A stretch of DNA of 64,000 bases, taken from NCBI RefSeq assembly GCF_024713945.1, contig NC_134678.1:7192001-7256000 (forward strand), read 5' to 3'. Below are positions 1 to 13,309 of the stretch, piece by piece (positions within the stretch are counted from its first letter, which is position 1; every line of letters starts with the position of its first letter). The notes under the pieces are model-generated. The model saw only the letters and a program-made list of their open reading frames with translations. It ran no database searches and was not told the DNA's origin. Both the position numbers and the translations under genes were made by a program. The DNA is from Dermatophagoides farinae (lineage: Eukaryota; Arthropoda; Arachnida; Sarcoptiformes; Pyroglyphidae).

Positions 1-1973
1 ACCTCGAAATTTTTTTTTCTATTTCTATATTTATTTTTTATCCATTGCTTCCGATTGGTGTCGAGAGGCGAACTGTGTGTGTGTGTGTGTGTGTGTGTTT
101 GTGTTCAAAGTAAGAAATTCGATTGGTTGGAAAATGAATGAATGAAAAAACAAGTTACACCTGGTTATTTGATGTGACCACTGTGAATGTTGATGATCAA
201 AGGTCAGTTTTTTCTATGTTTACGGATTTATCGTTCCAGCTTTTAATATAAATAGAAAAAAATGTCACACACACACACACACATTCAAAGATTTGACCTC
301 CTCGGTCATTGGGTCAAATGAATACGGTGGATGGACCTGTATGTGTATGGAAAAAAACCAGCATCATCGTTGTCGAATTCCCATGGATTTGTAATCGATG
401 AATAATAAAAAGAAAAGTTGCACAATACTGAAACCAGATGACCAAAAAAAAAAAAAGAAAAAAAAACAAAGAAAGAAATCCCAAAGCTCAAAAAATCAAT
501 ACAGATTTGAATTGAGGGAAAATTATTCAAGGACTTTTTACCGAAACGAAATCTTTTCAATGATCATGAAGTAAAAGTAAAAGTCTTACGATGCATATAC
601 ACATACTATGTAGAGAAAGTGTTTGATGGAACCAAGCCTTAAAAAACCTTGTCATTGCGTTCTTTCTTTTCCTTTTTTTTAATGTCTCAAAAAAAACATG
701 ACCAGAATGATTAAAATGAATGTTTTTTTTTCTGGGAAAATGTGTAATCATCATCATGGTCAAGGTTGTTGTTGTTGTTGTTGTTTTCGTCGTCGTCGTA
801 TAAATCAGATTTTGAATAAATTCGAGGAAAAAACCTTGAAAGCAAACACAACATAAGCACTATGGTAAAAAATCCAAGGTCTAGAAAAATTGTTGCACCA
901 ACAACAACAACAATAAAAAAAACACATGTCTAAAACATCCAATATCCGGTTATAGTCGGCAACGAAAATAATCAACCATAAATAAAGTTACCCGAACATC
1001 AATGGGTCAAGTTTTTTTTTTTGCTTGTTGCTACACTCACACTGACGAATTTGAATTTGGTTCATTTTTCATTTCATCATACACACACACACACAAACAC
1101 TGGGTCACGACCTTCATGTCAAAGGGTACTGGAGTACAATCATTATATGGCCCCTAAGGGTTTGATATCGTTCTGTTTTTCACACCACCAACCAACCAAC
1201 CAACCAGCTGACCTAATTGTCCTACTAATCGACATTGATAACCCGTTGGTAGTAACACAATAAAATGCAGGAGGCACTCATCATCATGAAAATAAAAGGG
1301 GACACATATTTGTGTGTGTGTGAGATCAATCAAATTCAAATGTTAAATTTAATTGTGGCAACCGAACAGCTGATTCATATCAAGGTCAACTCTTTAATTT
1401 TTTTTTTTTTTTTTGAAAATCTTGTTTCCGTATTTTTATTATTAAAATAATCATCAGGTAAAGATGCGATAATTTGGAAAAAAAAACTTGAACCTGGTTT
1501 TGAAAATGTAGGTCATCGACTATTTGACTTGTGTATTTTTTTATATTTATTCTTATCAGTTCCAGAAACTTTCATTTCATTTCGATTTTGAATGCAGAAT
1601 AAATGTGTGCCATTTATATTTGTTTTTCCTCTTACATGAATTCTGTTTGTGCAACGATCGATCACATGCATGAACTGTAAATTCCTCGTTGTTGTTGTCG
1701 TTGTTGTTGTTGTTTTTTGTTCGTTTTGTTCCTACGAATTCTACTTTTAAATGAAATAAGGTCGTTATTTTCTCTGGCTAAATATGGCAATTATAACGAA
1801 TGATGATGGTTATATTTGCTGTTGACACCGGAATAATGTATGTCAAACAAAACAAAAATAAAACGGAAACCTGGCCAAAAGAGGAACAAAAAAAAAAACA
1901 AATGGAGCCACAAGGTAAATAAAGTTATCGGTTATAAAGTGCATTAATAATGGTGAAAAGAAAATGACTAACT

Positions 1974-1975
<2 letters not shown>

Positions 1976-2009
<34 letters not shown>
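1976..2009. repeat. (GA)n microsatellite
   Basis: Uninterrupted GA dinucleotide tract of about 34 bp in the left desert. Confidence 0.95.
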
Positions 2010-2013
<4 letters not shown>

Positions 2014-4168
2014 GGAACTTGTTCTTGGACCTTGGACAAGATGAATGAATTGAAGAAAATTTGATGGTTTTCAATTTTGTCAAGCAATAACAGATGGTTT
2101 ATTGGCATGTCTATTGGGTCCGCTACTCAAACACACAAGGACAATCGCTATTTGGTTTTTTGTTTCTCATTCATTCATCCTCCTGGCTACCGAAAAACTA
2201 TATATCTACACTGAAACTACCTTGGGTTAGTTGGATCGTGAAGAAAAAAAAAAGTTTTAAGTTTTTTTTTTGTTGCTGTCTGGAACACGAACCGAAATAG
2301 TTTTTTTTTTTGAAGGACAAATGTCCAAATCACTTTCACTTGGAAATATTGAACAAAACGAACCATTTTGTTGTGTGTGTGTGTGTACAAAATTTCATTC
2401 AGATTTTTTTCTCTTTGCTTATTATTTATCAATGTGATTGAATGATGATGATACACCGACAATTTTTTTTTTCATTTTTCTTGAATGAATGAGTGAATGA
2501 ATGAATGAAATAAAAAAAAGGAAGGAAGCCAGTAGACGAGGACAGAACAACAAGAACAATTTGACAATGAAAATGTTAAGAAAAGAGAGAAACAATCACT
2601 ATTTTTAGGCTTATTTCTCACACACACACATTATTCAGGGTGATATATGCAGGCAAAAAAAAAAAAATTAAATCACCAGGTAATTAGAGCAAAGTGAAAG
2701 TAAATTGTGTGTGTATGTGTATTTGTATGTATTCCAGGAACAGTCCATTAGCCTAATAATGATAATGGTCGACTGCGACAACAACAACAACAACGACGAC
2801 GAAAATGAAAATGTAAATGGAAATAATGGCAATGGCAACAGAAACCACACAATGAATTTTTATATGGTCCAGTGTATGTGGTCAATCGGTCATTTGTATT
2901 CATGTATCGGTAATGAATAAAAATAATGTTTCCGGATAATGGAACAATTTTTGTGGAAAGGTGACAAAATATCCATCATGATCACTATAATGCAATGTAA
3001 TATTGAACAAATTGCAAAAAAAAAAAAAATGTTACGATTTGTTCTCTTGTCTTGTATTGATCAATTGATTGATCGATTGATTGATTAATTGATCACGAAC
3101 AGTGTGTATTTCACACGATTTACACACCCTATGTTCCATAACAAACGGAACAAACAGAACATGAAAAAAATCATCTCCTTTTTCATCGGGTTAACAACAA
3201 GTGCAAAAAAAAAAACAAAAATTTCAACCACATGAAAATAATGAACTTTGAATGTCACCAAATGTCCTGATAATCTTGTTATTGGCAGCCAAACAAAAAA
3301 AAAACATCATTTGATTCTTATCGATCTAATAGTTGGATTTTATTCCACCACCGGTGCTTATTTTTTTTCTCTTTTTTCACTGCCACCAATGTGTGTGTGT
3401 TCCCAAGGACAATGATGGAATGTTTTTTTTTTCATTTAAAAAAAAAGAGAAAAACCTCCAGTTGATTTTTAATTGAATCATTAATAATAAACCTGTTGAA
3501 ACAAAAAACGACAAAAAATTCAATCTAAATATCGATCAAATAAATCTTCAAAATGATTTTGGTGATGCTGGTGGTGGTAGTAGTGAATCGCTACAACAAC
3601 AACAACAACAACAGCAACATTTATTATAAATTTAAATAATAAAATCATGAATTAAATTGACCACCACCACCACCACCACCATCATTATCATCATCATCAT
3701 CATCAACAACATCATTGACCTTGATAATGAAAAAAAACATGAAATAAATAAAAGGCTCCTTCTCTCACTTTTTTTCACCATTTCATCATATCATCATCAT
3801 CATTCAAATTAAAGAATGGAATGAACAAAAAAAAAATAACAAAATGATGTGCATGTGCAATAAATACAAGCACAAACACACAATATGATGATGATCATGA
3901 TAGAGTTAAACCAATATATAACCATTGCAACAACATTGACCAACAACTACATGCATAGTACTGTAATTTTCAAACAATCAAAAAAAAAAAAAATGAAATG
4001 AAATGAAATGGACGATTGGCCATATATAATGAAAAAATTTACCACCACTTGTTGGCCATAAATGTCCATTACTTTTTTTCATTTTAAATACAATGTATGT
4101 ATGTAATAATGCTGCTGGTGGTGGTAGGAAAAAAAATAACAGAAAAACAGAACTTTTGAAAAATGGTA

Positions 4169-4175
<7 letters not shown>

Positions 4176-4222
<47 letters not shown>
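4176..4222. repeat. (GA)n microsatellite
   Basis: Uninterrupted GA tract of about 47 bp in the left desert. It produces spurious R/E and S/L dipeptide open frames on the two strands. Confidence 0.95.
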
Positions 4223-4225
<3 letters not shown>

Positions 4226-6029
4226 GGAAAAAAAATTTAACCACGTGTCGCCATATGATGATGATGATGATGATAATAATGGCGACCTTCAAAAAAAAAC
4301 ACTAAACAGCCAAACAAAACGAATAAACATTTTTGATCATATCACTGCTTTTTTTTTTTTTTTTGCTTTTGAAACAAAACAAAACAAAAAAAATTACATT
4401 ACCCTATCAAATTGAGTGAAAGAATTTTAGACAGATGTGAATTTGAAATTCAAAGAGAGAGAGAGAGATATTAATTTCATTTGCTTCAAGCAAATCAAAT
4501 TTTTTTTTTTATTTTCTGCTTTTTCAAATTGATTCCTTTTGATTTTCCACAAAATTTTTTTTTGTACAATTCATGCTATTAATTTCAAAATTAAAAAAAA
4601 AATGTGAAAGTAAAGATGTACACCAACAACAACAGGTGTGTGTGTGTGTGTGTCAGTATCATTCAGAATCATTGATGTTTTGATTGAACACACACACATT
4701 TAAAGGGTTGGTTGAATGTCGACGTTTATCTGTTATATGTACAAGACACAAGAACATCATGTGTGTTGAAGAAATAAAGAAAACCCACCTAAATATCTGA
4801 GATAGAGAGAGAGAGAGAGAAAAAGAAAGTACCACGGTTTATACTTTGTTCAATCGTGATTACCATCATGATGATGATGAAAGTGAATGTTTTGTTTGTC
4901 CAAAAAAATAAAAACGATGTAAGAAATTGGATTGAGAAAGCAGAAGCAGAGAAAGTTGGAAAATCAAGACATTGAATTGAATGAAAATGAAAATAAATGA
5001 CAAACCAGGTTTGAAGGTCAAGGTGGTTGTTTTAGTCGTCATTCTTCCAGAAAAAAATAAAACATTAACACCATCAAAGAAAGAAAGAAAGAAAAGAAAC
5101 AATCGATGTGCATCCATTGGCAATGTTTTAATTTCGAGTTTGTTTTTTATTTTTCACTTTTTTATCATTCAATAACCAAACCAATCAACCAAACTAAATC
5201 AATCAAGATGGAAATAATAGAAGAAAGAATTAAGTTTACTATAGTGAAAACATTTTATCGACATTGAATTGCATGATTGAATTGAAATTGAAAATGAAAA
5301 TGAATAAAAATTCCAATCGAATCAAATCAATCATCCAGCCAGCTAGTAAGCCAGACTAGCTTGTTTTACATTCATTCAGATGACATTGACCATTTAAAAA
5401 AACATTTGTGATGACGTGGTAATTTAAAGTTCCGAAAAAAGAGTTATATCGTTCCATTTTTTTAAGTGTGTGTGTTTGGAACCCACTGACCGTCCATTCA
5501 TTCATGTATTTCGAGGTCAGAAAAAAGGACCAAATCCACTACTATGATAACCACCTGCTTTTTTTCTGTTTTGTTTTGTTTAGTTATTTTGACGACTACG
5601 AAGACAACAAACCGCCATATGGTTTTTTTATAGAAGAATTTTTTATCTCAATTCAATTCAATTCCTATAGTCAATTGGTTCGAATTATCCATTCAATCGA
5701 TATCCGTTTTTTTCAGCACACTAAGATATACAATGTTATTATTGTCCAATGTTTATTCATCGATTGTCATTGTCATCGTCAATAAAAAAAAGGCAATTGA
5801 TCGATATAATTTCAAATATCAATCATTAATCAATCGATTTTTTTATTATTATTATTGCTAGCAACTTTAATCATTAAAATTTGGGTTAAAGAACGATGAT
5901 AACAGCCCCCCTTCAAAAAAACACTCCAAATCGGATGTGATTAAGGTGAAAAACAATTTGAGTGCGTCTATAAACATACACACATACACAATTGAAATCA
6001 GATGAAAATAGATCATAAATTTTCATACA

Positions 6030-6057
6030 AACACACACACACACACACACACACACA
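6030..6057. repeat. (CA)n microsatellite
   Basis: Uninterrupted CA dinucleotide tract of about 28 bp in the left desert. Confidence 0.95.
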
Positions 6058-7284
6058 AATATTATTTGATTTGATCTTCAGATCAAAAATTTAGTTGCTG
6101 TTTGTGTGTGTGTGTATGTTTTTTTTGTCTGATTATAAAAATTTATTACCACAGAGTGTCTACAGTGGTTGGAAGTTGAATGCAATGCAATGTTGATGAT
6201 GATGATGATGATGATGTCAATGAAATGGATAAGGTGAGTGTACTCATCATCACCATCATCATATGAAAATGGAAAAAACTGTGATTGATTGCCAAGTTAC
6301 AATGTCTTGTTTTTTTTTGGTTTTGTTTTATCTCGGTGTAATAAACATACTGTGTGTGTGTGTTTGATATTTTAATAAAATATAAAAAACGCCCCTGTTT
6401 TCAATCAAAAAAAAAATTTTTTTTCATTGATAAAACGACGATGACGATGATTTGAATTTTTTTTCCTATTTTGACCTAATAATAATAATAATTTTTTTCT
6501 GTAAAGAAAATTGTTTCTGGACCAGATACAATTTTGTGAAACAAAAAAAAAATATAGGCCACCAAAGTCTCATTCTAGGATTCTAGGTGATACATGCGCA
6601 TTGTTCCCGATTCAATTAGATTCATTCATCGAATTATTCTGTTTTTACCATGTATATATATACCACAGGTTTACTAAGTCATTCGGTCAGGTCTTGTTTT
6701 TTTTTCTTTGAACAAATGAACGAAAAAAAAAATTCCTAAAAATAGAAATTCAACACACACACACACACAGCCAATAACCTAACCAAACAAAATGATGAAC
6801 ATTTATTACCATTGCGGTAAATTATAAAATCCGCCACCAGCGACGCAGAATTTAAATCTGGTAAATTGATGATTTATATCATCAATACCAATCGATTCAA
6901 TCATTGTGTGTTTTTTCTCTGCTAATAAATAAGAGGCGAAACTATTTATAACGAAATTGAAAAAAATTGATTTGTCCTTGATTCTCTTTTAATAATAATG
7001 ATTATTATTATTATTTGGTTATAGAAAACCAGACGAAAACACACACACACATACAGATACAAAGTGGAAAAAAATCCATGACAACAAACAAAAAATGACA
7101 ATTTTACATTGAAAATGTCAGTTCACATCATTTTTTTTGTTTGTGTGTGTGCGTTGCCATTAAAATTCCAGATCAGACAATGTCTGGTCTAGTCTCTTAT
7201 TCTTGATTTATTTATTCTACAGAATTCTTGATAGCAAAAAAAAAAACCCAAATAAACAACAAGAGGGTAATCTGAATATGTATA

Positions 7285-7296
7285 TTTGGCGCCAAA
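7285..7296. promoter_or_regulatory. perfect palindromic E2F-type site
   Basis: TTTGGCGCCAAA is a 12-bp perfect palindrome and matches the textbook E2F/DP consensus (TTTSSCGC) on both strands. It is GC-rich in otherwise A/T-rich DNA, directly before a poly(A) run. No gene start is visible nearby, so its function is unknown and it may be a chance match. Confidence 0.35.
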
Positions 7297-10200
7297 AAAA
7301 AAAAAATCTCAATAATGAAGCTTGACTTGAACGAAAAACAAACGAAAAAAAATTCGGACATGGCGCATGCGATACCCGGAATTCGGTCAAATAGAAAAAT
7401 TCCAAAAACAAAAAAAATAAAAAAAAGTGGAAAAAAATCGGGCCAAAAACATTATTATTATTATTATTGGAACCAAACAAAGTTACTACTTCCATGTTTT
7501 GTTGTAAACGTAGCAAAACGTCGCTTTCATTCATTCATTCATACATCTTGGAGATGGTGGTGGTGGTTCATCATGATGATATTATCAAAATTGGGTTGAA
7601 TAATGACGTAGGAATTGATATAAAAAAAAAATCCAAAATCTAGGTTAAGGAGGCCGCCATAAGATTCTTATTCACACACTCATTTGGTTCGCCATATATC
7701 CAGAAAAATATATTCCTAAATATAGAACACACACACACGAATAATTCCTTAATATTATCATTTCATTTAACTTATTCAATGGCATCGATTTGTCGTCGTT
7801 GATTCTTTTTTTTTTTTTTTTAAATCTTTTCTTCTATGAATGAATCGGGGCCAAATTTTTTTTGTTGTTGTTGTTGTTGTTGTTCATTTCAATAATAACG
7901 AATTAAAAAAAAAATGATGATGAAACATTTGAAATTTGAAAACAAAAAATTTTATCATGCAAGTTTTTGTGGCTATAAATAAAACAAAAATTTGGACATT
8001 TCAATTTTTCTTCATATTTTTTTTTCATTGAAAAAAAAATAAAGACGATGGAAAATATGATCATCATCGTGTGATGTAAGCATGTCATGGATTTTTTGTT
8101 TTGTTTTTGTTTAGAAGAAGTGGCGAAAAAAAAAAGAAAATTGTCTGTGACCAAAGCAACAAAAGATAAACATCAAAATCCTCATTTCTTTCTCTCTCTC
8201 TCTCTCTGTGTGTGTGTTTGTGTTTACAACACACACATATATTCACACATAGACACAAGTTGCATAAAATTTGCAATGAATAAATCCCATTCATTTCATC
8301 CATCCAATTATTATGAGTAACAAAATGGCAGAATTCCTTGAAAAAGCCGCATCATTTTTTTCAGATGTTTTTGTACATAAACTTATAAGAATCTAACGTT
8401 TGATTTGAACAAGGAGAAAAAGAGAGAGCTGACAATTGATCGTTTAGACATGATTTTTGTTTTATTTTTTTTCTCACTCTCATCATCAACATCATCATTG
8501 ATTTGCATTTGAAATTTTTTTTTCTTCATTTTAGCATCTTGGTATGTAGCCGCATCTTTTTTCTGGCCAAAAAGAAAAAACATTCGTTCACTAAGTCCAT
8601 GTGTGTGTGTCAAAGGTTATTCTCTCAAGCATTTTTTTTTGTTTCTGTTTCTGTCTCATTCATGTCTTGTCTTTTATTTGGCCTCTTGTATGCAGAAGAC
8701 ACATAAGGAAGACGATGTTCATCATGATGATGATGATGGTGGTTGTTTCCTTGATTTTATTTTTTTTTCTTTCCATTGGATTATGTAGCCAGTGTCTAAA
8801 TCATTTCAATGGCTGATGGGGCGAAAGAAAAACAAGATAAAAAATTTGGACGGCCAATTACACAACATGATAATGGTGATGATTTTCTTCTTTATTTTGA
8901 TTTGAATAACAAAAAATAAAAATGGCTAAATGGGAGGGAAAACTTGAACATTCACATTCACATTCAAGGTATGCGTGATAATGTTAAATGGTAATGGTTG
9001 TCTTTTTGTTTAAGTAATAAAAAAAAAGAGAAAACAAAAAAAAAGTGAAAGCATTTTAAGTTTATGCCTGTAAGGTGTCCACCACTACCACCGCCACCAC
9101 TGATCATCCATGATGATGATGATGATGATGGACAACAACAACAACAAATTTTGTCTTTGAATTGATTGGATGGATACGATGATGAACTGATGGAAAAAAA
9201 CGTTTTTTTTTCTTAAAATATCAAGAAAAAACAGGTTTGCTACACACACACACGAATACACCTGAAATATATGCGATGGATGATGATGTTTTTTTTTATA
9301 TAGCCTTGCATTGATTTTTTTAATCAATGATCAATGATGAAATGGAATGAATTTTTTTTTTTGCTTGAAATTTTCCAAGAAAAACAAAAAAATTTTTTTT
9401 TTTGTTATTTTTTGTTTTACCAATATTGAACGGTTTATGATGTAGTTTTTTCTGGCTGGTTTTTTTTCCAAATATGACCTCTCTCTCTCTCTCTCGCTCT
9501 TTTTTTGGGTATATTTTAATGGTCATCATCATTATGGATACAGGTGAAAAAATGTCTCTCTCTGTGTGTGTGTGTGTGTGCAAAAGCGTGAACTTCAATG
9601 ATAAACATCATGGTTATACATGGATGATGGGGAAAAAAAATTAAATTTTTTTAATGATGATGATGATGAGAGAAAACGTGTCAATAGACTAAAAGAGAAA
9701 AGGTCATGACTTTGATTTTTTTTTCAATTCAGTGCATCTAGCCTAGAGAATTTTAGATTGAATGACTGTGTGTGTGTGAACACACGTGGATGCGGAACAT
9801 GACATTACATTGATTGTGTGTGCGTGTGTTTGCACCTGGACCTGCACATACAACAAGTAGTGGTTATGTAAAATGTACAAACAACAAAAAAAAAATGGAA
9901 AGGCCCCTTTTTAATGATGATGATAATGACTATGAAAACCGGAAATATTGGCAGATTATTCAATTTTGTTTGTTTTGTTTTTTTTTTTTTTTTTTTTTTT
10001 GATTAATAAAATTATCATCATCATATTGAACGATATCAATTCAATATAGTTTGATCGATTTGTTTTAAATATTTCATTACATCAGCAAAAAAAAAAATCA
10101 ACAACAGACAACATTCAATTTCTATATCCAAAATCCAATATTATCATCATCATCATCATAAGCATCACATAATTGGATCTGGATCTGATCACTGTTGATT

Positions 10201-11980
10201 GGCTATTGATTTGATGATGATGATGATGAAAAATAAAACATCTGTTGTTGTTGTTGTTTATACACAACCAGAAAAAAATTACTTTTTCTACGAATAAAAA
10301 ACAAATTCTGTCCATTTTAATAATTAGACAGCTGGCGTAGTTGTTCTGTATTAAATTTTTCACATTTTATATTCTGCTCATTGAGCAGATGTATGAATTT
10401 TTTGTTTTTGTTTGTTTTGTTTTTTTTTCTGGTAATTCTTTTATTCATGATGATTTTTCTTTTTTTTGAAAAAAAATGTATCGAGCGCCATCTTTATCAT
10501 CTGAATTGAGTAGAAAAGAATTTTTTTAGTGACGATGAACAGTGAATGGGAAAAAAATTCAAATGAAATTCTGTCTCTCTCTCTGTGTGTGTGTGAAAGA
10601 CTGGCTGAATGAATGAATGACAGAATCCATTCCGACCATCACAATTTACTTGAAATGATGATGATGATGAAAAAGTCAACATGTTTGAAGCCATCGTACT
10701 GTCTATGTTATTGTTTGTTTGTTTGTTTGTATAATGAATTGAAACAAAAATACAAAAATTCGGCTGATTCACAAATGAATGTGGTGAAATCATCATCATC
10801 ATCATCATTCGCTTCGGCGCAATGTTTTGTTTCTCGGTATGTTTTTTTTTATTTCTGTTTGAAGGTTTTTTTTGAAACCCATCTATAACAGTCATCATCC
10901 ATAGCCCCGAAATTCTTTTTTTAGTTTTTTTTTTGTTTGTTTGTTTGTTTGTTCACCGACAATATTTAATTTACATGCGTACTGGTTAAGAATCAAGGAA
11001 TCCAAAAACAATGATGATGATAATCAGAGATTTTGTTTTACTAGAAAAAAAAAGATTTTTCTCCCTGTTTTTTTTTTTTTTTTTTTTGACAATGAACTTT
11101 GGATGACAACAACTAATATTTTTGACAAAATCCAAAGTCAAATCAATTGAAAAAAAAATGATTGATTCGATTGATTGATATAAAAAAAGGGTTACTTATT
11201 GAATTCCATTTATTATCATTCATCATTCATCAGTCATCATCATTAATAAGTTTGTTGTTGTTTTTTATCCAATTTTTTCCTACAATGATGATAATGATGA
11301 TGGCATCATCATTATCAAACACATCAACATAATAATCATCAAATGGATTTAGGTTACATTCGTTGTCGTCGTCGTCTTTGTTGTTGTTGTTGTTGTTGTT
11401 TGATTGGTAGCCTAAAAAGTACCAAGGCAACCAATCAATCTCATCATTCCATCACCACCACCACCACCACCACCACAATCCACCGGCGGTTGGTGAGTGC
11501 GAGGAAAAAAACCAATCCAGACCATTTGTAAAAACAATTTGTAATTTGATTAACCTTGAATTTTGAATTTCAATTCTTTTGTTGGTATTTTTTTTTTTCT
11601 GGAATGCAGAATTAAAATTTAGAGAAAAAAAATTTTGTTTTCGCCCGGAAAAGCCCAATGATAACCAAACCAGACTGATTGATGGAATTGACCTCAATGA
11701 AATAAATAATATATCCGTTCACTTTTTAGCTAAATAAACTCTCAAAAAAAATATTCATTTATCGTAATGTTGTCAAAACAAACAACAACTGATGATGAAA
11801 AGTTTGATTAGCACAAATGTGGAACATGCACATAAACAATTTTATCATCAAAAAAAAATTTTTTTTTTTTTTTTTGGTCTACATTTTTATGGCCATCATC
11901 ATCATCATTTCTGTTCTATTGGGAGCATTTTTGATTTTTTCTTTTTTTGCTCTGGATTCAAGGTCGAAATCCTGTCATTC

Positions 11981-11984
<4 letters not shown>

Positions 11985-12018
<34 letters not shown>
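11985..12018. repeat. (CA)n microsatellite
   Basis: CA dinucleotide tract of about 34 bp in the left desert. Confidence 0.95.
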
Positions 12019-12023
<5 letters not shown>

Positions 12024-13284
12024 AAAAGATACGCCAAACACATACACATATAGCACATATACAAACACAACCAGCCATGAGAATCCACCACCACTTCTAC
12101 ATCATCATCATCATCATATTACACCACTACCAGTAAAACAAAAAAATACAAAAAAATTTTTTTTAGGTTTTTTTTTTTTGGTTTGGCCAAAAACAAAAAA
12201 AATGACTATTTTCTGTCTTTACACTTTAATCATCATCATCATCATTTATAATTTATATATCTAGAGAGAGAGAGAGAGAGAGATTTTTTTCGTTTCATGT
12301 TTCGTTCAACTGTGTGTGTGTGTGTGTTTGTGTTTTATGGGGTAGTGGTGAAAAAAATGATTTGATAATTTTGTTTTTCCTTTTTTTTCCATTCAGGTTT
12401 TACACGATTTGATGATGATGATGATGATCATTATATATTTCTTCCATTCATTCGGTGACAAATATTGAAAATGATTAAAATAATCAAAACTTGAATGTTT
12501 GCCAACTTTGAGTTTGAAAAAAAAAATTTTGCTGTAATTTAAAGTATTTTTTCCAGAAAAAAACTTGACGATGATCATGCAATGTGTTCAATTCAAACGA
12601 ATGTAAATGATACAATGATCCCGAACAAAATTCATTGGAATTTTTTATTTTGATTGCAAAAAAATTCATGGATCGGTGTTCCATTTGTGTGTGTGTGTGT
12701 GCGTTTAATTCATTTTCGGAATATTCAATTTGGACCATAATTGAAATTGAAATATAAATTTCCAAAGAATACAATAACAATTCCAAAGAATTCTTGGTTG
12801 TTGTCGTTGTTGATTGTATTGAAATTCAAGGCAATTCTAGTATAGTCGATTTTTTTTCAAGGTAGCAATGACATTCACACTCTCCGCGTGTGTGTGTGTA
12901 TGTTTGTTTTCACGCAATTTCAAATTTAAGCGTGCATTGAAAAAAAAAGAAAAACTTTTTCTTTCGACAAAACAAGGAAAAAAATTCATTTTCGTCGTCG
13001 TTGTTGTTGTTGTTGTTGTTTACCATGAATGCAACAAATAACCAATTATTATGCGGTTCAGGTTGTTGGCATTTAAAGAAATGGTTGGTTTTTTTTTCGC
13101 CGTGCTTGGTTTCCTTTGCCATGATACCATCAGCCACACCAATAATAACCGGCTACAGAATCATTATAAATTTAAGTGGAAATAGAAATTACAAGATACT
13201 GCAACAACAACAACAACAAATCCATCAACAAACAAACTAAAAAAAATCTCAATTCCCTACTGATATACACCCGCCGGATTATCA

Positions 13285-13309
13285 GTGTGTGTGTGTGTGT
13301 GTGTGTGTA
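13285..13309. repeat. (GT)n microsatellite
   Basis: GT dinucleotide tract of about 25 bp in the left desert. Confidence 0.95.

Noticed and set aside
4093-4305. Arg/Glu repeat protein, and Ser/Leu repeat protein on the opposite strand.
   Set aside because: Both are direct translations of the (GA)n microsatellite.
10497-10898. Open frame of 133 codons on the minus strand.
   Set aside because: It is a string of translated ATC, A/T and CA repeats without conserved motif or splice context.
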